Origin: Sphingomonas ginkgonis
GTDB lineage: Bacteria > Pseudomonadota > Alphaproteobacteria > Sphingomonadales > Sphingomonadaceae
Direction: 5' to 3'
DNA: 64,000 nucleotides
Assembly: GCF_003970925.1 (NCBI RefSeq)
Contig: NZ_RWJF01000001.1
Coordinates: 490,501-554,500 of the forward strand
Shown here piece after piece: positions 1 to 9,031 of this stretch (position 1 is its first letter; each line of letters opens with the position of its first letter). The position numbers and the translations under genes are program-made. A model generated the notes under the pieces. The model was not told where the DNA came from. It made no database searches and saw nothing but the letters and a program-made list of their open reading frames with translations.

Positions 1-568
1 GGGCGGTCAGCGTCTCCACCCGGCGGGTCTTGCGGTTGTAGGCGTAGAGGCCGTGCACCGCGCCGCTGGTCGAGAAGCTCGTCGCATGGCGCCCGGTGAC
101 GAGGTCGATCGCGACCATGTCGGGAACCAGCGTGATGTTCGGGTGGGCGACCGCCGCCTTTTCGAGCGCCTGCTGGACGGCATGGCCGGTGGCGTCGGCG
201 ACATGGACGATCCGGCGGTGGCTGTGCCCGCCCTCGCGGGTCAGGTGGAGCGCGCCGGCCTCCTCGGCGAAGGGAACGCCGAGCTCGATCAGCCGCTGGA
301 TCGCGGCCGGCGCCTCGCCGACCACCTGCTCGACCACGCCCAAGTTGTTGAGCCCGGCGCCGGCGATCATCGTGTCGCGGACGTGCGCCTCGAAACTGTC
401 GCCTTCCTCGAGCACCGCGGCGATCCCGCCCTGCGCCCAGCCAGTCGCGCCCTCGCCGAGCGCGCCCTTGGCAATCACTCCGACGCGCCGGTTGGGGGCG
501 AGGTTCAGGGCGGCGGTGAGGCCAGCCGCGCCGCTGCCGACGATGAGGACGTCGAAGTCGAGGCTCAC
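1..568 (-). CDS. nadB: L-aspartate oxidase, N-terminal part (cut by window edge)
   Basis: FAD-dependent oxidase that converts L-aspartate to iminoaspartate, the first step of de novo NAD synthesis. About 189 residues are present. The N-terminus carries the dinucleotide-binding motif GSGAAGL after a DVLIV strand, then the flavin-contacting ATGWAQGGIAAV segment and the HLTREGGHSHRRIVH segment typical of NadB within the succinate dehydrogenase/fumarate reductase flavoprotein family. The GTG start overlaps the TGA of the upstream ABC ATPase gene (GTGA), so the two are probably co-transcribed. The C-terminal half lies outside the window. SdhA/FrdA is less likely because of the TGWAQGG and EGGHSHRR signatures. 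Confidence 0.9.
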   Translation of the reverse strand, partial: MSLDFDVLIVGSGAAGLTAALNLAPNRRVGVIAKGALGEGATGWAQGGIAAVLEEGDSFEAHVRDTMIAGAGLNNLGVVEQVVGEAPAAIQRLIELGVPFAEEAGALHLTREGGHSHRRIVHVADATGHAVQQALEKAAVAHPNITLVPDMVAIDLVTGRHATSFSTSGAVHGLYAYNRKTRRVETLTA

Positions 569-1506
569 GCCGCCTCGCCCCGCGTGAGCTCGAGGAACAC
601 GTCCTCGAGGTCGGGATCGCGGGTCGAGACGTCGACGATCTGCAGCCCGGCGCCGGTCAGCGCGGCGAGCACCTCGCCGGCGTTGACCCGGTCCTTGGCG
701 TAGGTGATCGCCACCTGTCGCTCGCCGAGCAGCTCGATCTTGTCGAAGCAGCGGTTCTCGGGGACCTGCGTGAGATCGCGGTCGACCGTCACCACCACAT
801 TCTTGGACTGGGCGCGGCCGACCAGCTCGCGAGTCGGCTCGTTGGCGACGACCCGGCCGTGGTTGATGATGGCGATCCGGTCGCAGAGCTGCTCGGCTTC
901 CTCGAGGTAGTGGGTGGTGAGGACAACCGTCACCCCCTCCTGGTTGAGCCGCTTCACATAGTCCCACAGCTGCTGGCGGAGCTCGATGTCGACCCCGGCG
1001 GTGGGCTCGTCGAGGACGAGGATCGGCGGGGAATGGACCATCGCCTTGGCCACCAGCAGCCGGCGTTTCATGCCGCCCGACAGGGTCCGGGCGTAGGCGT
1101 TGGCCTTGTCGGTGAGGTGCATCGCGGCAAGCAGCGCGTCGCTCTGCCGCTCGGCCTTGGGGACGCCGTAGAGCCCGGCCTGGATCTCCAGCGCCTCGCG
1201 CGGGGTGAAGAAGGGGTCAAAGAGGATTTCCTGCGGGACGATGCCGATCGACAGCTTGGCGTTGCGCGGGTGCTGGTCGATGTCGAAGCCCCAGATCGAG
1301 ACCTTGCCCTCGGTCTTCATGACCAGCCCGGCCATGATGTTGATCATCGTCGACTTGCCCGCGCCGTTGGGGCCGAGCAGCCCGAAGATGCGTCCGCGCG
1401 GGATCTCCAGGTTGATGTCGTCGAGCGCGCGCTTCACCGGCGCGCCCTTGCTCGTGTAGGTCTTGCCGAGGCCCTCGATGCGGATGGCGGCGCTGTCGCT
1501 GGTCAT
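565..1506 (-). CDS. ABC transporter ATP-binding protein (ABC-2 / drug-export type)
   Basis: A 313-residue cytoplasmic ATPase. Walker A GPNGAGKS lies at residues 45-52, the signature LSGGM at 142-146, Walker B/D-loop LDEPTAGVD at 165-173, and the switch His in VVLTTHYLEEAEQ. The roughly 80-residue C-terminal extension after the nucleotide-binding domain is typical of CcmA/NodI/drug-export ATPases that pair with ABC-2 permeases. No permease is adjacent within the window; the next gene downstream is nadB, overlapping by 4 bases. The substrate cannot be told from sequence. ATG start. Confidence 0.88.
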   Translation of the reverse strand: MTSDSAAIRIEGLGKTYTSKGAPVKRALDDINLEIPRGRIFGLLGPNGAGKSTMINIMAGLVMKTEGKVSIWGFDIDQHPRNAKLSIGIVPQEILFDPFFTPREALEIQAGLYGVPKAERQSDALLAAMHLTDKANAYARTLSGGMKRRLLVAKAMVHSPPILVLDEPTAGVDIELRQQLWDYVKRLNQEGVTVVLTTHYLEEAEQLCDRIAIINHGRVVANEPTRELVGRAQSKNVVVTVDRDLTQVPENRCFDKIELLGERQVAITYAKDRVNAGEVLAALTGAGLQIVDVSTRDPDLEDVFLELTRGEAA

Positions 1507-1620
1507 GGGGCAAGCGCATAGCGAGCGCCGCCAGCGCGCGCAAAGGCGGAAGGCTTACCGCGGTGTTAACCCTGATCGGTAGGGTGGATTTGAGCTTAAC
1601 CAGCTTAAGCAAAGCGCCGC

Positions 1621-2136
1621 ATGCGTCTCTCCCTGCCTTTTGCGTTCGTCGCCGCCTCGCTGCTGTCCGCCGCGAGCCCCGCGACGGCGGCCCGGGTCGC
1701 CGCCAACCCGCCGGCGACCGCCAACGCGCTGCTGATCAAGCCGCTCACCTTCTTCAAGCTCGACGACATGGACTTCGCCATGCTCGCCGCGCCGGCGGCG
1801 GGGACCGCGGTCATCGACCCCAACAGCAACACGATGACGACGACCGGCGGGGTGGTCGCGGTCAGCGGGACTCCGCACGCGGCGCAGTTCCAGGGCGCGA
1901 CCGTCTCCAGCTCGGTGGTCAACATCAAGGTTCCGGTCGGCTCGGTCACCCTCACCCGCCAGGGCGGGACCGAGACGATGACGGTCAGCAACTTCACCGT
2001 CGAGGGCACCAGCAAGCGCGTGCTGGCGGCGCGGCAGGTCTTCACCTTCCGGGTGGGGGGCACGCTCAACGTCGCCGCCAACCAGGTCGAGGGGCTCTAC
2101 AGCGGGACGTTCGACGTCACCGTCCAATATCCCTGA
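1621..2136 (+). CDS. DUF4402 domain secreted protein
   Basis: A 171-residue protein with a Sec signal peptide (cleavage near ATAA, residues 21-24). The rest is a beta-rich DUF4402 domain: an N-terminal KPLTFFKLDDMDFAML segment, a central GTPHAAQFQG block, and a C-terminal FRVGGTLNVAANQ...YSGTFDVTVQYP strand ending at the terminus. DUF4402 proteins are common in sphingomonads as small, possibly pilin-like or surface-exposed domains of unknown function. It stands alone, divergent from the ABC ATPase gene across about 115 bp. Function is not known. Confidence 0.75.
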   Translation: MRLSLPFAFVAASLLSAASPATAARVAANPPATANALLIKPLTFFKLDDMDFAMLAAPAAGTAVIDPNSNTMTTTGGVVAVSGTPHAAQFQGATVSSSVVNIKVPVGSVTLTRQGGTETMTVSNFTVEGTSKRVLAARQVFTFRVGGTLNVAANQVEGLYSGTFDVTVQYP

Positions 2137-2181
2137 CGCGGCCGCGTTGAAGCGCGGGGCCCGAACCGCTACTTGAGCGGG

Positions 2182-2385
2182 ATGGATATCCCGCCGCCCG
2201 AAACCATCATCGTCCGCACCAACGTCGTCGCCTGCGACGGCGCGGGGGAGATCAGCCCCGCGCTCGGCCACCCGCGGGTCTATCTCCGCATCGACGAGAA
2301 GGGTTTCGTCGAATGCGGCTATTGCGACCGCCGCTACGTGCTGGCGGGCGGGCCCGCCGACTCCGGCTCGGCCGAAGCCGCGTGA
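2182..2385 (+). CDS. Zinc-finger (CHCC / NDUFS6-like) small protein
   Basis: A 67-residue protein starting at the ATG of MDIPPPE; an in-frame TTG nine bases upstream is a weaker alternative. It carries the small CHCC zinc-finger layout: CDG near residue 15, GHPRVYLRI, then FVECGYCDRRYVL, giving Cys/His/Cys/Cys ligands. In alphaproteobacteria this family is the bacterial counterpart of the NDUFS6 subunit of complex I. Its stop overlaps the GTG start of tldD (GTGA), so it heads a short operon with tldD, DUF924 and DUF2007. Confidence 0.75.
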   Translation: MDIPPPETIIVRTNVVACDGAGEISPALGHPRVYLRIDEKGFVECGYCDRRYVLAGGPADSGSAEAA

Positions 2386-3803
2386 GCGCCGCCGACCCGC
2401 GCGGCTTCCTCTACCGCACGCTCGATCCCGCCGAGGCGCAGCGGCTCGCCGCCCGCCACCTCGAGCGGCACGACGACGGCGAGCTCTACCTCCAGTACCG
2501 CGTCAGCGAGGCCTTCGGGTTCGACGACGGCCGGCTGAAGACCGCCGACTACAACAGCGGCTCGGGGTTCGGGCTGCGCGGCGTGTCGGGCGAGACCACC
2601 GCCTTCTCCCACGCCAGCGAGATCAGCGCTGCGGCGATCGAGCGGGCGGCGGCAACGCTCCAGCTGCTCGACCCCGCCAAGGGCGCGGCCGCGCCGCCGC
2701 CGCCGCGGACCAACCAGGCGATGTACGGCGCCGCCGACCCGCTCTCGGCCATCCCGTTCGCCGACAAGGTTGCGCTGTGCCAGCAGATCGACGCCGCGGC
2801 CCGCGCCCGCGACCCGCGCGTGGCGCAGGTCAGCGTGACGCTCACCGGCAGCTGGAGCGTGGTCGAGATCGTCCGCGCCGACGGCTTCGTCGCCACCGAC
2901 GTCCGCCCGCTGGTGCGGCTCAGCGTCTCGATCGTCGCCAAGCAGGGCGACCGGCGCGAGACCGGCTTCCACGGGCTCGGCGGGCGCTACCTCTACGACC
3001 AGCTGTTCGAGCCGGTGACCTGGAACCGGGCGATCGACGTCGCGCTGGCGCAGGCGCTGGTAAACCTCGAGAGCGTCGCCGCGCCGGCGGGCGAGATGAC
3101 GGTCGTCTGCGGTCCCGGCTGGCCCGGGGTCCTGCTCCACGAGGCGGTCGGGCACGGGCTGGAGGGCGACTTCAACCGCAAGAAGACCAGCGCCTTCTCC
3201 GGCCGGCTCGGCGAGCGGGTCGCCGCGCCCGGCGTGACGGTGATCGACGAAGGCGCGATCCACGACCGCCGCGGCTCGCTGACCATCGACGACGAGGGCA
3301 CGCCGACCGGGCGCACCGTGCTGATCGAGGACGGGATCCTCAAGGGCTATCTGCAGGACCGGCTGAATGCCCGGCTGATGGGCATGGCACCGACCGGGAA
3401 CGGCCGCCGCGAGAGCTTCGCGCATGCGCCGATGCCGCGGATGACCAACACCTTCATGCTCGGCGGGAGCGACGATCCCGAGGAACTGGTCGCGCGCGTG
3501 CCGAACGGCATCTACGCCAAGAGCTTCGGCGGCGGCCAGGTCGACATCACCAGCGGCAAGTTCGTCTTCTCCTGCACCGAGGCCTACCGGATCCGCGGCG
3601 GCAAGCTCGCCGAGCCGGTCAAGGGCGCGACCCTGATCGGCGACGGACCGAGCGTGCTGACCCGGGTCAAGGGCATCGGCAACGACCTCGCGCTCGACGA
3701 GGGGGTCGGCATCTGCGGCAAGGGCGGCCAGTCGGTTCCCGCCGGGGTCGGCCAGCCGACCCTGCTGGTCGAGGGGCTGACGGTCGGCGGGACCGCCGCT
3801 TGA
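2382..3803 (+). CDS. tldD: Metallopeptidase TldD
   Basis: A 473-residue protein with a GTG start chosen because it overlaps the preceding stop. TldD, with its partner TldE/PmbA, is a zinc peptidase that trims unfolded leader peptides (microcin B17, CcdA). The HExxxH motif HEAVGH is at residues 253-258, followed by the characteristic GLEGDFNRKKTSAFSGRLGE block and, near the C-terminus, SFGGGQVDITSGKFVFSC, where TldD proteins supply the third ligand. TldE is not in this window. The length matches the family. Confidence 0.93.
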   Translation: MSAADPRGFLYRTLDPAEAQRLAARHLERHDDGELYLQYRVSEAFGFDDGRLKTADYNSGSGFGLRGVSGETTAFSHASEISAAAIERAAATLQLLDPAKGAAAPPPPRTNQAMYGAADPLSAIPFADKVALCQQIDAAARARDPRVAQVSVTLTGSWSVVEIVRADGFVATDVRPLVRLSVSIVAKQGDRRETGFHGLGGRYLYDQLFEPVTWNRAIDVALAQALVNLESVAAPAGEMTVVCGPGWPGVLLHEAVGHGLEGDFNRKKTSAFSGRLGERVAAPGVTVIDEGAIHDRRGSLTIDDEGTPTGRTVLIEDGILKGYLQDRLNARLMGMAPTGNGRRESFAHAPMPRMTNTFMLGGSDDPEELVARVPNGIYAKSFGGGQVDITSGKFVFSCTEAYRIRGGKLAEPVKGATLIGDGPSVLTRVKGIGNDLALDEGVGICGKGGQSVPAGVGQPTLLVEGLTVGGTAA

Positions 3804-4357
3804 TCCTTCCCGAGGGCGTTCCGCCGGACTGGGCGGAGCAGCTCCTGACCTTCTGGTTCGGCCTCTCGGACGAGCAGCACTGGAGCGGCGATCCCGAGCT
3901 CGACGCCGAGATCAGGGCGCGGTTCGAGGGTTGGTGGACGGCGCTTCGCCAGCAGCCGGCGGAGGAGTTCCTGGCCACGCCCGACCAGGCACTCGCCGGC
4001 GCGATCCTGTTCGACCAGCTGCCGCGCAACATGTTCCGCGGCCACGCCGAGCAGTTCTCGACCGACCTGCTGGCGCGGGCGATCGCCGCCGGCGCGGTCG
4101 ACCACGGGCTGGACGAGCGGCTCGCGCCCGAGCGGCGGACCTTCCTCTACATGCCGTTCGAGCATAGCGAGAAGCGCGACGACCAGCGCCGTTCGCTGCT
4201 GCTGTTCGCCCGGCTCGGCGAACCGCGGCAGCTCGACTATGCCCGGCGCCACCGCGACATTGTCGAGCGGTTCGGCCGCTTCCCCCATCGCAATGTGATG
4301 CTTGGCCGCGTGCCGACCGAGGAGGAGCGGGCGGCGGGCAGCCCTGAGCCATTCTGA
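3800..4357 (+). CDS. DUF924 family protein
   Basis: A 185-residue cytoplasmic protein of the DUF924 family (TPR-like all-helical fold). Hallmarks are LLTFWFGLSDEQHW near the start, FDQLPRNMFRG in the middle, and FLYMPFEHSEKRDDQ and FGRFPHRN towards the end. The start is taken as a TTG at 3800 that overlaps the tldD TGA (TTGA); the first family-conserved residues follow within 11 codons, so a later start is unlikely. Biochemical function is unknown. It is translationally coupled to tldD and to the DUF2007 gene behind it. Confidence 0.85.
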   Translation: MILPEGVPPDWAEQLLTFWFGLSDEQHWSGDPELDAEIRARFEGWWTALRQQPAEEFLATPDQALAGAILFDQLPRNMFRGHAEQFSTDLLARAIAAGAVDHGLDERLAPERRTFLYMPFEHSEKRDDQRRSLLLFARLGEPRQLDYARRHRDIVERFGRFPHRNVMLGRVPTEEERAAGSPEPF

Positions 4358-4578
4358 TGGCACTGGTCGAGCTCGCCCGCTTTCCCTCGCAGATCGAGGC
4401 GGACCTCGCCCGGCTCGCGCTCGAGTCGGCGATGATCGACGTGGTGCTGTTCGACGAGGGAATGGCGGGGTTCTACGGGCCGGCGGGGCTGATCCCGGTG
4501 CGGCTGATGGTGCTGGACGAGGATCTCGACCTCGCCCGCTCCGTGCTCAGAGAAGGTGGCTTACCGGGGCCAGGCTGA
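4357..4578 (+). CDS. DUF2007 domain protein (PII-like signalling fold)
   Basis: A 73-residue protein. The DUF2007 pattern is clear: LARFPSQIEADLARLALESAMIDVVL, then a loop, then RLMVLDEDLDLARSVL. Such domains have a ferredoxin-like, putative signal-transducing fold. ATG at 4357 shares its A with the previous TGA. The 3' end overlaps the convergent DUF442 gene by about 30 bases, so the two genes share a transcription end zone with no room for a terminator. Confidence 0.8.
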   Translation: MALVELARFPSQIEADLARLALESAMIDVVLFDEGMAGFYGPAGLIPVRLMVLDEDLDLARSVLREGGLPGPG

Positions 4579-4954
4579 AGCCGGCGCCCTCGGCGCAGCG
4601 CTCCAGCTCGTCGCGCGCCACCCCGTCTTCCGAGCGGGCGACCGCCCAGGCGAGGGTCGAGCGGTTGCCCGAGCGGCAGAAGGCGAGCAGCTTGCCCTCG
4701 CCCGCCGAATGGATCGCCTCGCGCATCTGCTCGACATCGGTCGGGCCCATGCCGCGGGCGATCGGAACGTGGCGATATTCCAGGCCCGCCGCCCGCGCCG
4801 CCTCCTCGAGGTCGGCGCTGAGCGGCTGGCCCGGGTCTTCGTTGTCCGGCCGGTTGTTGACGATCAGGGTCACTCCGAGTCGCTGGGCCTCGGCCATGTC
4901 GGCGGGCGCGATCTGCCCGCTGACCATCGTCTTCTCGTCGAGCTGCCGGAACAT
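4547..4954 (-). CDS. DUF442 / TIGR01244 sulfurtransferase-phosphatase-like protein
   Basis: A 135-residue protein of the TIGR01244 family, which has a dual-specificity phosphatase/rhodanese-like fold. The active loop is CRSGNRS (Cys near residue 93, matching Cx5R), preceded by VSGQIAPADMAEAQ, LIVNNRPDNEDPGQP and YRHVPI. In other bacteria this domain is fused to, or sits beside, the persulfide dioxygenase Blh and acts in sulfide handling; here it is separate and no dioxygenase is nearby. It ends inside the convergent DUF2007 gene and its ATG lies just downstream of the M3 peptidase stop. Confidence 0.82.
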   Translation of the reverse strand: MFRQLDEKTMVSGQIAPADMAEAQRLGVTLIVNNRPDNEDPGQPLSADLEEAARAAGLEYRHVPIARGMGPTDVEQMREAIHSAGEGKLLAFCRSGNRSTLAWAVARSEDGVARDELERCAEGAGFSLAPVSHLL

Positions 4955-4960
4955 GACTCC

Positions 4961-7114
4961 TTATCGCGCGGCTGTGGTCGGTCCCGCAAGCCCCCGGAAC
5001 TCGAGCATCGGCTGGAGGCTCGGGTCATGCCCGGCGAAGTCGCGGTACATGGTGACGAGGTCCATCGTGTTGCCGCGGCTCAGCACCATATCGCGGAAGC
5101 GCTGGCCGTTGGCGCGGGTCAGGCCGCCGTGCGCCTGGAACCAGGCGAAGGCGTCATGGTCGAGCATCTCGGTCCACGCATAGGCGTAGTAGCCGGCCGA
5201 ATAGCCGTTGCTCCAGATGTGGAGGAAATAGGGCGAGCGGTAGCGCGGCGGGACGAGGTCGGTCGCGAAGCCGCTCCTGGCCAGCGCGTCGGCCTCGAAC
5301 CGGTCGGCGTTCTGCAGCGGCGCGCTCGCCGGCAGCGAGTGCCAGGCCAGGTCCATCCGCGCCGCGGTCACCGCCTCGCCAAGCGCATAGCCCTGGTTGA
5401 AGGTGCGCGACTTCTTGATCTTGTCGATGAGGTCTTGCGGGAGCGCCTGCCCGGTCTGGTAGTGGACCGCATAGTGCGGCAGCACCTTGGGATCGAGCGC
5501 CCAGTTCTCGTTGAACTGCGAGGGGAACTCGACGAAGTCGCGGGCGACGTTGGTGCCCGACAGGGTCGGATAGGTCTGCGCCGCGAACAGGCCGTGCAGC
5601 GCATGGCCGAACTCGTGGAACATGGTCGTCACGTCGTCGAAGCTGATCAGCGCGGGCTTGCCCGGCGCCGGCTTGGTGAAGTTGGCGACATTGTAGATGA
5701 CCGGCCGGGTCCCGCGCAGGTCGCTCTGCTGGACGAGGTTGGACATCCACGCCCCGCCCGACTTGTTATCGCGCTTCCAATAATCGAAGTACATGAGCCC
5801 GAGCGGCTTCCCGCTCTCCTCGAACACCTCGTAGACCATCATGTCCGGGTTCCAGGTCGGGATGTCGGTCCGCGCCTTGAAGGTCAGCCCGTAGAGCTGG
5901 TTGGCGGCGTAGAAGACGCCGTCGGTCAGCACCTTGTGGATCTCGAAATAGGGCTTCAGCGCCGAATCATCGAGCGCGTAGCGCTGCGCCCGGACCTTCT
6001 CGGCATAATAGTCCCAGTCCCACGGCTGGGCGGTAAAGTTGCCGCCCTCGGCCTTGATCATGGCGTCGAGGTCGGCGTGCTCGGCGCGTTCCTTGGCGGC
6101 GGTCGCCGGGGCGAGCCCCTCGACGAAGCCGATCGCCTTCTCGGGCGTCTTCGCCATCTGGTCGGTGAGCTTGTAGGCGGCCCAGCTCGGGAAGCCGAGC
6201 AGCGCCGCCTTCTGCGCGCGGAGCTGGGCGATCTGCGCGATCATCGCGCGGGTGTCGTTGGCATCGCCGTGCGATGCGCGGTCGATCGACGCCTTGTAGA
6301 TCGCTTCGCGGGTCGCGCGATTGGTCAGCGAGGAGAGCAGCGGCTGCTGCGTCGTGTTCTGCAGCGGGATGACATAGCCCTGCATCCCGCGCGCCTTGGC
6401 CGCCTCGGCCGCGGCGGCGAGCTGGTCGTCGCCGAGCCCGGCCAGCGCGGCGCGGTCGGTGGTATGGTAGGCGCCCGCCTTGGCGGCGGCGAGCAGGGTC
6501 TGGGTATATTTGCTCTCGAGCGTGCCGAGGCGGAGGTTGAGCGCCTTCAGCTGCGCCTGCTTGGCGGGCGACAGCTTGGCGCCGGCCTGGATGAACTGGT
6601 CGTACTGGACCTGCAGCAGCCGCGCCTGCTCGGGGTTGAGCCCGAGGCTCGCCCGCCTGGCGTAGAGCGTCTGCACGCGCTGGAACAGCTTGGGGTTGAG
6701 ATAGATGAAGTCGCGGTGCGCGGCGAGCAGCGGCGCGGTGTGGGTGTCGACCGCCTGCAGCGCGTCGTCGGTGTTGGCGCCCGACACGGCGGAGAAGGCG
6801 AGCTGGGTCCGCTCGAGCAGCGCGCCCGACCGCTCCATCGCCACCAGCGTGTTGGCAAAGGTCGGCGGTGCGGGGTTGTTGGCGATGGCGAGCACCTCGC
6901 GGCGCTGCTCGGCGATGCCCGCGCGGATCGCCGGCTCATAGTCGCCGTCCCTGATCTGGTCGAAGCGCGGCGCCTCGTAGGGAAGGCTGCTCGTCTTTGC
7001 GAAGGGATTGCTTGCGGGCAGGCCGGCCGAGCTGCCGGCGAGGGCGGGGACGACGGCTTGAGCGGGGGCGGCCAGCGCCACCAGCGCGGCACCGAGCAAC
7101 AGGGTACGGGTCAT
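4961..7114 (-). CDS. Exported M3 family oligopeptidase (Dcp-like)
   Basis: A 717-residue zinc metallopeptidase with an N-terminal Sec signal peptide (cleavage near APAQA). The M3 thimet-oligopeptidase zinc motif HEFGHALHG sits near residue 500, and the downstream family block NEPFAS-type region reads PSQFNENWAL. The overall length fits peptidyl-dipeptidase Dcp. The ATG at 7114 is preferred over a GTG two codons upstream because GGAG is spaced five bases before it. It probably degrades small peptides in the periplasm. It is the middle gene of a minus-strand run (RecQ, M3, DUF442) with 90 bp to recQ. Confidence 0.9.
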   Translation of the reverse strand: MTRTLLLGAALVALAAPAQAVVPALAGSSAGLPASNPFAKTSSLPYEAPRFDQIRDGDYEPAIRAGIAEQRREVLAIANNPAPPTFANTLVAMERSGALLERTQLAFSAVSGANTDDALQAVDTHTAPLLAAHRDFIYLNPKLFQRVQTLYARRASLGLNPEQARLLQVQYDQFIQAGAKLSPAKQAQLKALNLRLGTLESKYTQTLLAAAKAGAYHTTDRAALAGLGDDQLAAAAEAAKARGMQGYVIPLQNTTQQPLLSSLTNRATREAIYKASIDRASHGDANDTRAMIAQIAQLRAQKAALLGFPSWAAYKLTDQMAKTPEKAIGFVEGLAPATAAKERAEHADLDAMIKAEGGNFTAQPWDWDYYAEKVRAQRYALDDSALKPYFEIHKVLTDGVFYAANQLYGLTFKARTDIPTWNPDMMVYEVFEESGKPLGLMYFDYWKRDNKSGGAWMSNLVQQSDLRGTRPVIYNVANFTKPAPGKPALISFDDVTTMFHEFGHALHGLFAAQTYPTLSGTNVARDFVEFPSQFNENWALDPKVLPHYAVHYQTGQALPQDLIDKIKKSRTFNQGYALGEAVTAARMDLAWHSLPASAPLQNADRFEADALARSGFATDLVPPRYRSPYFLHIWSNGYSAGYYAYAWTEMLDHDAFAWFQAHGGLTRANGQRFRDMVLSRGNTMDLVTMYRDFAGHDPSLQPMLEFRGLAGPTTAAR

Positions 7115-7204
7115 GAACACTCCGACGATGACGAACGGTCGGACCTCTCCAACGCCCGCGCGGCTTACGCAAGCCTGAATGTTTTCCCGTGCGCGGACAG
7201 GGGC

Positions 7205-8968
7205 TTAGCCGGCCTCGGCAACGGTCTCCAGAATCGCCCGGCCGTAGCGGTCGAGCTTGGCCGCGCCTACGCCGCTGATCTGTCCGAGCGCGGCGAGGCT
7301 GGCCGGCCGGGCCGCCGCGATCTCGCGCAGCACGCTGTCGTGGAAGATCACATAGGGGGGTACCCCGGCCTCCGTCGCCAGGGCGCGACGCTTCTGCCGG
7401 AGCGCCTCGAACAGCGGGTCGCCGACGGGATTGGCCTCGCTCGAGCCGCGGCGGCGGCGCTGGCGCGGCGGCGGGACGGCGATCCGCACATCCTTCTCGC
7501 CCTTGAGGATCGCCTTGGCGCCCGGCCCGAAGCTCAGGCCGCCGTAAGCGTCCGCGCGCAGCGCATCGGCGGCGATCAGGTGGCGCGACACCGGCTTGAG
7601 CAGCGCCAGCTCGTCGGGCGAGCAGATGCCGAACACGCTCAGCCGGTCGTGCCCGAACCCGCGCACCTTCTCGTTGTCGTCGCCGCCGAGCACCGCGGTC
7701 AGATGGCCGACCCCGAACCGCATCTCGGTCCGGAACGCCGCCGACAGCAGCTTGCGCGCGACTTCGGTCACGTCGATCGTCTGCGGCGGCTCGAGGCAGT
7801 TGTCGCAGTTGCCGCACGTCTCGGGCGGAGTTTCGCCGAAGTGGCGGAGGAGGACGGCGCGGCGGCAGCCGGCGGTCTCGACCAGCGCCGCCAGTGCGTT
7901 CAGCCGCTCGCGCTCGCCGGCCTGGCGCTCGGCCGGGACCTCGGTCTCGATCCGCCGCCGGGCGTTGGCGAAGTCGCTCGCCGACCAGAACAGCACCGCC
8001 TCGGCTGGGTCGCCGTCGCGCCCGGCGCGGCCGGTCTCCTGATAATAGCTCTCGATCGACTTGGGGATGCCGGCATGCGCGACCAGCCGGACGTCGGGCT
8101 TGTCGATGCCCATCCCGAACGCGACCGTCGCCGCCATCACCATCTCTTCCGAGGCGACGAAATCGGCCTGGTTGCGCTGCCGGACCTGCGGCTCGAGCCC
8201 GGCGTGATAGGCGCGCGCCGGGCGGCCCGACCCGGCGATCCCTTCCGCGATCCGCTCCGCCTTGTCGCGGCTCGGCGCGTAGACGATCCCCGGCCCGGGC
8301 ACGGTCGCCAGCAGGCCCTTGAGCTGCGCCCCAACCTGGTCGCGCGGGCGGATCGAGTAGCGGATGTTGGGCCGGTCGAAGCCGGCGACGATCAGCCCCT
8401 CGGCCGGGATCCCGAGCTGATCGAGGATATCCTCGCGAGTCCGCTGGTCGGCGGTCGCGGTCAGCGCCAGGCGGGGCACGTCGCGAAAACGGTCCAAGAG
8501 GCCGCGAAGCTGGCGATAGTCGGGGCGGAAGTCGTGCCCCCATTCGCTGACGCAATGCGCCTCGTCGATCGCGATCAGCGCCAGCCGCGCGCCGCTGACC
8601 AGCCGCTGGAAGCCGGGCGTGTTGGCCCGCTCCGGCGCGACGTAGAGGAGGTCGAGTTCGCCCGCGCGGAACCGCCGCTCGACCTCGGCGCGATCGCTGT
8701 CGGCGCTGGTCAGCGAGGCGGCGCGGATCCCCAGCGCCTCGGCCGAGCGGATCTGGTCGTGCATCAGCGCGATGAGCGGCGAGACGACCAGCGCCGTGCC
8801 TGCGCGGGCGAGCGCCGGAAGCTGGTAGCAGAGCGACTTGCCCGCGCCGGTCGGCATGACGGCGAGGGTGTGCTCGCCCGCCAGCACGCGCCCGACCACC
8901 TCGGCCTGAACGCCGCGAAAGTCGTTGAAGCCGAAGACGTTGCGGAGGATCTGATGCGGGTCGGTCAC
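7205..8968 (-). CDS. recQ: ATP-dependent DNA helicase RecQ
   Basis: A 587-residue RecQ helicase for recombination and stalled-fork repair. Motif I (MPTGAGKS) is at residues 38-45, DEAH at 135-138 followed by CVSEWGHDFRPDY, then ETGRAGRDG (motif VI), a zinc-binding Cys cluster CRR...CGNCDNC near 365-392, an RQC winged helix, and an HRDC domain over the last 80 residues. Complete. The start is GTG at 8968 with a weak ribosome-binding site. It is divergent from the HerA-like ATPase gene, with about 60 bp between the start codons. Confidence 0.95.
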   Translation of the reverse strand: MTDPHQILRNVFGFNDFRGVQAEVVGRVLAGEHTLAVMPTGAGKSLCYQLPALARAGTALVVSPLIALMHDQIRSAEALGIRAASLTSADSDRAEVERRFRAGELDLLYVAPERANTPGFQRLVSGARLALIAIDEAHCVSEWGHDFRPDYRQLRGLLDRFRDVPRLALTATADQRTREDILDQLGIPAEGLIVAGFDRPNIRYSIRPRDQVGAQLKGLLATVPGPGIVYAPSRDKAERIAEGIAGSGRPARAYHAGLEPQVRQRNQADFVASEEMVMAATVAFGMGIDKPDVRLVAHAGIPKSIESYYQETGRAGRDGDPAEAVLFWSASDFANARRRIETEVPAERQAGERERLNALAALVETAGCRRAVLLRHFGETPPETCGNCDNCLEPPQTIDVTEVARKLLSAAFRTEMRFGVGHLTAVLGGDDNEKVRGFGHDRLSVFGICSPDELALLKPVSRHLIAADALRADAYGGLSFGPGAKAILKGEKDVRIAVPPPRQRRRRGSSEANPVGDPLFEALRQKRRALATEAGVPPYVIFHDSVLREIAAARPASLAALGQISGVGAAKLDRYGRAILETVAEAG

Positions 8969-9031
8969 TAAGACGGCTCTTTGTGGTCATGGGCCTTGCG
9001 GTGCAAGGCCGCGAACGCCAAACCGAGCCCG

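Noticed and set aside
2313..2381. Longer TldD beginning 23 codons upstream
   Set aside because: It would run through the zinc-finger gene; the GTG overlapping the TGA gives the normal TldD N-terminus.
4556..8971. A 1471-codon open frame on the plus strand, opposite the M3 peptidase and recQ genes
   Set aside because: It is a GC-rich antisense shadow of two confidently identified genes: residues are Arg/Gly/Ala/Val-rich with no motif, and no ribosome-binding site precedes it.
8981..9031. Extension of the HerA-like ATPase gene to an upstream TTG or GTG
   Set aside because: No ribosome-binding site, and the extra residues (Trp/Cys/Lys-rich) do not look like part of the domain; the ATG at 9032 is simpler.
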